NCBI GenBank assembly: GCA_009731375.1
Contig: BJOX01000141.1
Span: 115,634-169,753 of the forward strand
DNA from: Paulinella micropora
Taxonomy: Eukaryota; Cercozoa; Imbricatea; Euglyphida
Reading direction: 5' to 3'
Length of the DNA: 54,120 bases
In this document: piece by piece, positions 49,616 to 54,120 of the stretch
How positions within the stretch are numbered: the first letter of the stretch is position 1
Layout: every line of letters starts with the position of its first letter
Translations under genes and position numbers: made by a program
The notes under the pieces: generated by a model
Told to the model about the DNA's origin: nothing
Databases searched by the model: none
What the model saw: only the letters and a program-made list of their open reading frames with translations

Positions 49616-52600
49616 TCACTCATCCTCCTCCAGATCTGATTCATCATCAGATGAAGCCAAGCCACCGCAGTTAATGCATCCTGCGAATTCCTGATCACCT
49701 GGACCTAATGGATTTTGATAATTACAATACGCGCACATCCAGCGCGTTGCGGGCTCTTCGTACTCGCTCCCTTCATCATCTTCTGCGTCGCTTTCAGCAT
49801 ATGAGTCTACCTTCGCCGCCTTGGAGCGAGGCTGTCTGGTAGAAGCTGCTGCGGCCGCGCCCGAGGAATTAGAAGCAGTAGGTTTAATTGTAGCAGCCTG
49901 CTTGCTAGCTCTCTTCTCCACCCCTTTCTTTCCACTGCTGACGGGCACTTCGCTGTCGGCTGCTGCGCCCTCGGGTGACACACTGTTGGGCTGCTGTGCC
50001 ATGTGCGCCTTGAGCCTTTCCTTCTGGTACCGTGCCGACAGATGACAGCCCCAACTGCTGACAGAGCTCGACTAGGCGCGGTTTGCGCAATTTCCCAACG
50101 TTGAAGCTCTTATTCTGCAGCCTGCTGACGGGCACTTCGCTATCGGCTGCTGCGCCCTCGGGTGACACGCTGTTGGGCTGCTGTGCCATGTGCGCCTGGA
50201 GCCTTTCCTTCAACTCTGGTACCGTGCCGACAGAGGACAGCCCCAACTGCTGACAGAGCTCGGCTAGGCGCGGTTTGCGCAATTGCCCAACGTTGAAGCT
50301 CTTCTTTGCCTTCTTGTTTGCCGAACGCTGGGAGGCGAGCCGCTTGAAGTATGAAATCTTTTGCTCCCGCGTCAGGTCCGCAGTTGCACCAGACTGCACA
50401 TGAACCGCTGCCACACGCTCCCCTCGGCCATTCTTCGATGGGCATTTGTCGACGCCTTTGTGCGATGGATGGGGCTGCTTAAACCGCTGTGTGCATGGCT
50501 CGCACCTCTTGCCGCCAGCGACTTCGTCCGATCGCATGTCAAGGACAATGCGGTCGGCGTCGGGCGCAACGCTAGTGTAAGCACCAAAGGCAACACCGCT
50601 AATGAACTGTTTGCCAGAAGTGAGGGTGGGCCTGGAGTAACGAAACGAGCGCAAGTTGCGAAGGCCCCAAGAACTGAGTTTGCGAGGTTCAACCTTGTTC
50701 TCTTTCACCCACTTCTCGATCACGTCTGCGTCGTGACCATAGAACCGGTTGTTGTCATATCCCGCTCCCTGCGCTGACTCAAGCCACTCCTCGACAAGAG
50801 CGAAGCCGCGCCCTTGCTCGACCTGGTCTTTAGTGAAGACCTTGGTAAACTTCCTCTTTGCTCCGTCGCATGGGTTCCACGCATGAAATGAACACAGCAT
50901 GTCAGTGCTGATATCCACTCCATACTTCTCCCAGTAGTGCGCCTCGGAAAAAACGAACTCATAGTTCTGAAAGTCGCCGCCGCCATCGCCAGTGCGAGTA
51001 CCAGGGCCGGGAAAAGAAGAGATCTCCCCGCTTCCTCCATCTTCCTTGCTCCTCAGATGATAGTCCCAGCAGTAACGGGTGGTTGCGCCAGTGTGCTCAA
51101 CCATCATGATGTTGTGGATGTACTCGTATTGCAACTGGCCGTCGGCGCGGCGGGTGACTACAGTAAAGAGCAGATCATTCATCTTGCAGCCTGTTTCAGA
51201 ATACCAAGATAAATAATCTTGGTAAATGACCCACTCCCCGGACCCAGCCTCCAAACTCTCGACCTTAGCCTGGATATAGCTGCGTAGCATGCAACACATA
51301 AACTCAGCGGCTGCGATGTGCACAGGCAAGAAATATCGACCTGCGCTGCGCCTGGTACTGCTCATCGTGTCGTTGGCAACTCACTACCTTCGCCTTCAGT
51401 CGCTGGATCAGCTTCAGGTCCTGCTTGCCCTCTGGCTTTGCCTGTTCACGCTTGAGCTCGGCTTTCCATCTTTCCCAGTTATCATGCCACCGGCAGGGAA
51501 CGGTCTTCGTAATGCAGCGGAAGGTAATATTATCCTCTTTCAGGATCTTGTACAAGGATGCTTCATTTCGCGGCCTGTAAAAATGATTGCATGCATTGCC
51601 ACAACGACCGCCGCACGTGTAGGCTCTTGCATTATCAGCAACCCACTGGGTGCCCTTCAGTTCGTACACCAGGCGCTCTACAGACCCTGCGTCAGCGACC
51701 ATGGCCTTGTAGATATTGGGGAAAAGCTCAGTGCGGTAAGATTTGTAGAAAGAACCTGTGGTTCCATACCAGTAAAGAGTTTCTCGCCCTGACTTAGCGC
51801 CCATGTTCTCCAACACAATCCTTGCAGTCGCTTTCTTCTCCCACTGAGAAAAAGCCTCGCGGGATTCATCAGTCGTTCTTTTCTGTTCGAAAATGTCGAC
51901 TTTATCAGGCTTTTCCCCTTTGGCACGTCCTTCCAGGACTTTTTTCTGCACAGCGAGTGCTTTGCGTGCATACCTCTCACTGACGGAAGTAAAGAAGGAC
52001 TGGAACTCCTTCGCCGACATCTTGCCCCTCAGCTTGCCGATAATTGTTTGCTTGTGTGCAGAACGAGCCGGCAATTCAGCAACAATGTCACCAATGGCAG
52101 AAGCAGCTGCAGCCTGAGCCTTGTTAGTTTCTAGGAGGGCGCTGGTTTTGGGAAATCTCTGTCGCCCTTGCGCAGAGAGCAACATGGCCTGCAGCTCTTC
52201 ATCACTAGGAAACTCAGCCTCCACTACTGCAGCTGACCGTTTACATGCCTGGTACTCCCTACTCTTCTTGAGCCTCTTGGCATGCTGTTCGGAAACGGTT
52301 CTCTCGTCGATACGCTTTCTTGAGTGTCCACCCTGTCTTTGAAACGATCGCGATCCCGCAGACTGACTAGACTGACACCCTGAGTCTGAACATGAACCAG
52401 CTGACGTGCTACAGCCATGCATGAATAGAGTGCTGTCGGTTGCTGTTGACGAACATGAGGAATGCTCGGATTCATCATCAACTAGCGTAGTAGTGTCTAG
52501 TAGATCACCAGGTGAGTGCTGCACTTCATGCCCACTGTAGCCAGTTAGCCTGCCACAAACAGGAAATACTGCAGGCCCTGATATGTTGGATTCATGTTTT

Positions 52601-52671
52601 CTATCATAAAAAATCATGTTTGACAGTGTGAGGGCATGAGAAACAAGTGTTGAGCTGATATCCAACTCCAT
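49616..52671 (-). pseudogene. SAP-domain and RanBP2-finger protein, broken frames
   Basis: Three minus-strand frames. 52671-51304: disordered Ser-rich N-terminus, helical region, a Cys cluster (YTCGGRCGNACNHF) and a Trp-rich strand region. 51365-49905: folded domain (WVIYQDYLSWYSETGCK; MLCSFHAWNPC), a Cys motif (CEPCTQRF), then two SAP modules (FNVGQLRKPRLAELCQQLGL). 50002-49616: an acidic stretch and a RanBP2-type finger (W-x-C-x2-C ... C-x2-C; WMCAYC, CINC). The first junction could be a 40-nt intron (GTTGCC...GCGCAG, phase 1, plus-strand ~51328-51372); the second is a 5-bp deletion in the second SAP copy. The mix of SAP and zinc-binding motifs suggests nuclear DNA/RNA binding. It could be a host gene or a transposon-borne protein; I do not recognise the family. 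Confidence 0.6.
49938..50303 (-). repeat. Tandem duplication of a ~180-bp SAP-coding unit
   Basis: 50124-50303 and 49938-50111 differ at only a few positions plus a 5-bp loss (AGTTG on the minus strand) in the second. Each runs from AAGAGCTTCAACGTTGGG to GAAGTGCCCGTCAG. The loss shifts the reading frame of everything downstream. Confidence 0.9.
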
Positions 52672-52905
52672 TCTAGCAGTGGTATATTATATAATAATAT
52701 TTCGCATACTTGGAAGCTTTGGCCCTTGCAAGCCTTATTGCTGCCGCGCTAGGCACTGCCAGCGGCTTCACAGGGGTCGGGGAAGACATGCCAGCATGCC
52801 TGTGGTCGTGGAGCAACGTGTTTTCATTTAAAAAAAAGAAAAACATGAGACCTTTTCAAAGTGCAGCACTTTTACTTTTTCCCGATAGAACTAGGTCCAA
52901 AAAAC

Positions 52906-52984
52906 TTGACAGACGCCCTAGATGTCATAAATCAAACGTCATATAGCATCATATCATATCAACCATACCGAGGGCGTCTGTCAA
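52906..52984. repeat. 14-bp inverted repeat, 51-bp spacer
   Basis: TTGACAGACGCCCT (52906-52919) and AGGGCGTCTGTCAA (52971-52984). It lies between the divergent genes at 52671 and 53160. It may be the remains of a small inverted-repeat transposon or a hairpin; no target duplication identified. The rest of 52672-53159 has no gene. Confidence 0.8.
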
Positions 52985-53159
52985 ACAGCACAGAAGACAA
53001 GTAGTGGCCTTGAAGACGACGAGAGTGCACCCCTGTACGTTGGAAAAAAAGGGAATCCACACTGGAAAAGTGGCATTTCAGCCACTTTTTCCACCTCCGA
53101 CCGGTGTGTCTTTTGTTCAAGTCGAATTTCCCTCCAACACTCACTTAGTGAATTGAGAA

Positions 53160-53749
53160 ATGAGTTCTGGAAAGCCCAAAGGTGACGATTCAGTAGACAA
53201 GCATGTTGTCTCGAGCATGCAAAATTTTCGGGTGGAGAGGGACGATCAGGGGCAACGCATTTTTTTGAAAACTAACGGCGAACCGAATTGGAAAAACTTG
53301 CAGGATTGCATTATCCCCCCAGAAGTTACTGCAAAGTATTGGAATTTTCCTTCCCCCAAGGCAGAGGCCAAGGTATGGCACAGTGTACCAGATAACGTCG
53401 TACACACGTACGTTCCTTCTGGGAAAACATTTGTTCTGGCATCCAAGAACGAGATCTTTCAAGATCTGCCGTCTGCAAGAGGGCGCAGAGTTCGAAGGGG
53501 CAAAGCACCTGCAGCAAACACTGCGCTACCTGCAGAAGAGCCTAAAGCTGCAAGCCCTTCTTCTAAGTCGCCTCCAAAAAAGAAGCAACGCAAACCGGTT
53601 GGCAAATCAATGATACATACATATGCCATGCACATACATGACATTGTCTGCAGGCGGCACAGAAAAAGAGAAAACAAACCAAGCGCGCCTTGGCAAACGA
53701 GATGGCAGATCAAGCTGCTAACAATAACAGCAAACAAGCCGAGGGGTAG
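53160..53749 (+). CDS. Two-exon host gene for a 177-residue basic-tailed protein
   Basis: Exon 1 53160-53597 starts at ATG 53160 (GAGAAATG) and encodes MSSGKPKGDDSVDKHVVS, a compact region with WKNLQDCIIPPEVTAKYWNF and VVHTYVPSGKTFVLASKNEI, then a Pro/Ala/Ser linker and PPKKKQRK, a likely nuclear signal. A donor-like GTTGGC at 53598 and acceptor GTCTGCAG at 53646-53653 bracket a 56-nt intron; exon 2 53654-53749 adds 31 residues (AAQKKRKQTKRALANEMADQ first) and ends at TAG. Phase 0 on both sides. Without splicing, the frame reads into a different tail. No family recognised; a small nuclear protein is likely. Confidence 0.55.
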
Positions 53750-53755
53750 TAATTG

Positions 53756-54001
53756 AATTTCTTTTTTTTGCTTTCTTCTTCTTCATCTTCTCCTCCTCCT
53801 CACTGCAGCTGCTAGTTTTACTACAACTATATACATTCTTCTTTTTTTTCTTCTTCTTCCTCCTTCTCCTTCTCCTTCTTCTTCTTCTTCTTCTTCTTCT
53901 TCTTCTTCTTCTTCTTCTTCTTCTTCTTTCTTCTTCTTCATCTTCTTCTCCTCCTCCTCCCTCTACTACTACTAATACTACTACTACTACTGCTACTGCT
54001 G

Positions 54002-54073
<72 letters not shown>

Positions 54074-54120
54074 TTCTTCTTCTTCTTCTTCTTCTTCTTC
54101 TTCTTCTTCTTCCTCCTCCT
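53756..54120. repeat. (TTC)n/(ACT)n triplet tract
   Basis: TTC/CTC triplets, then ACT, then TTC at the window edge; duplicated unit around TTCTTCTTCATCTTCTCCTC (53775 and 53930). Frames are low complexity. Confidence 0.95.

Overview
The window is eukaryotic nuclear DNA. It has long microsatellites and minisatellites, short introns with phase-compatible splice sites, fragments of three LTR retrotransposons, and one large self-replicating (Polinton/Maverick-type) DNA element. Runs of N, some with duplicated flanks, show it is a scaffold of joined contigs. I cannot name the host from sequence alone; a protist, an alga or an early-branching animal would all fit. I found no rRNA or tRNA gene, CRISPR array or bacterial operon.

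Layout. 1-5.1 kb is repeat-dominated, with a few possible exons. 5.1-6.7 kb is a broken retroelement gag (minus). 7.9-11.3 kb is the 3' half of a Ty3/Gypsy element (RT C-terminus, RNase H, integrase; minus). 13.7-17.7 kb is a Gypsy 5' half (gag, protease-like, RT N-terminus; plus). 19.05-22.07 kb is a decayed Ty1/Copia pol (minus). 22.6-23.65 kb is a short-intron host gene encoding a Lys/Glu-rich protein (minus). 24.2-25.9 kb is triplet repeat, with tandem copies of an exon that looks like glutamyl-tRNA synthetase.

25,911-47,605 is a 21.7-kb Polinton-like provirus bounded by identical 145-bp terminal inverted repeats and an imperfect 6-bp target duplication. The left arm, on the plus strand, carries a protein-primed type PolB and two small paralogous 'GKYK' proteins. 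A long minus-strand block carries a structural/adhesin protein, major capsid protein, penton, a coiled-coil plus adenovirus-type protease polypeptide, a small basic core protein, packaging ATPase, a beta-rich small protein, a membrane protein and a very long phage-like fibre ending in an S74 chaperone. The right arm has a charged protein and a DDE-type integrase (plus), a spliced basic protein and a coiled-coil protein (both minus). Together they form a replication, integration and virion-assembly set. PolB, protease, core protein and fibre each carry stops or single-base frame breaks; capsid, penton, ATPase and integrase are open.

The most striking signal is structural. The morphogenetic genes are separated by bracketed hairpins (outer arms GATATTT/GATGTTT paired with AAATATC/AAACATC) that start within or next to stop codons and end next to start codons. 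A related family of ~20-bp palindromes, whose arms vary with compensating changes, sits inside these hairpins and also inside three coding regions, always read in the same frame (L-x-x-V-G-D). This resembles a mobile palindromic element combined with a hairpin-based transcript-end signal.

Right of the element lie a 3-copy satellite of 139-160-bp palindromes, a SAP-domain/RanBP2-finger gene (minus, 49.6-52.7 kb), a two-exon basic-tailed gene (plus, 53.16-53.75 kb) and more triplet repeats.
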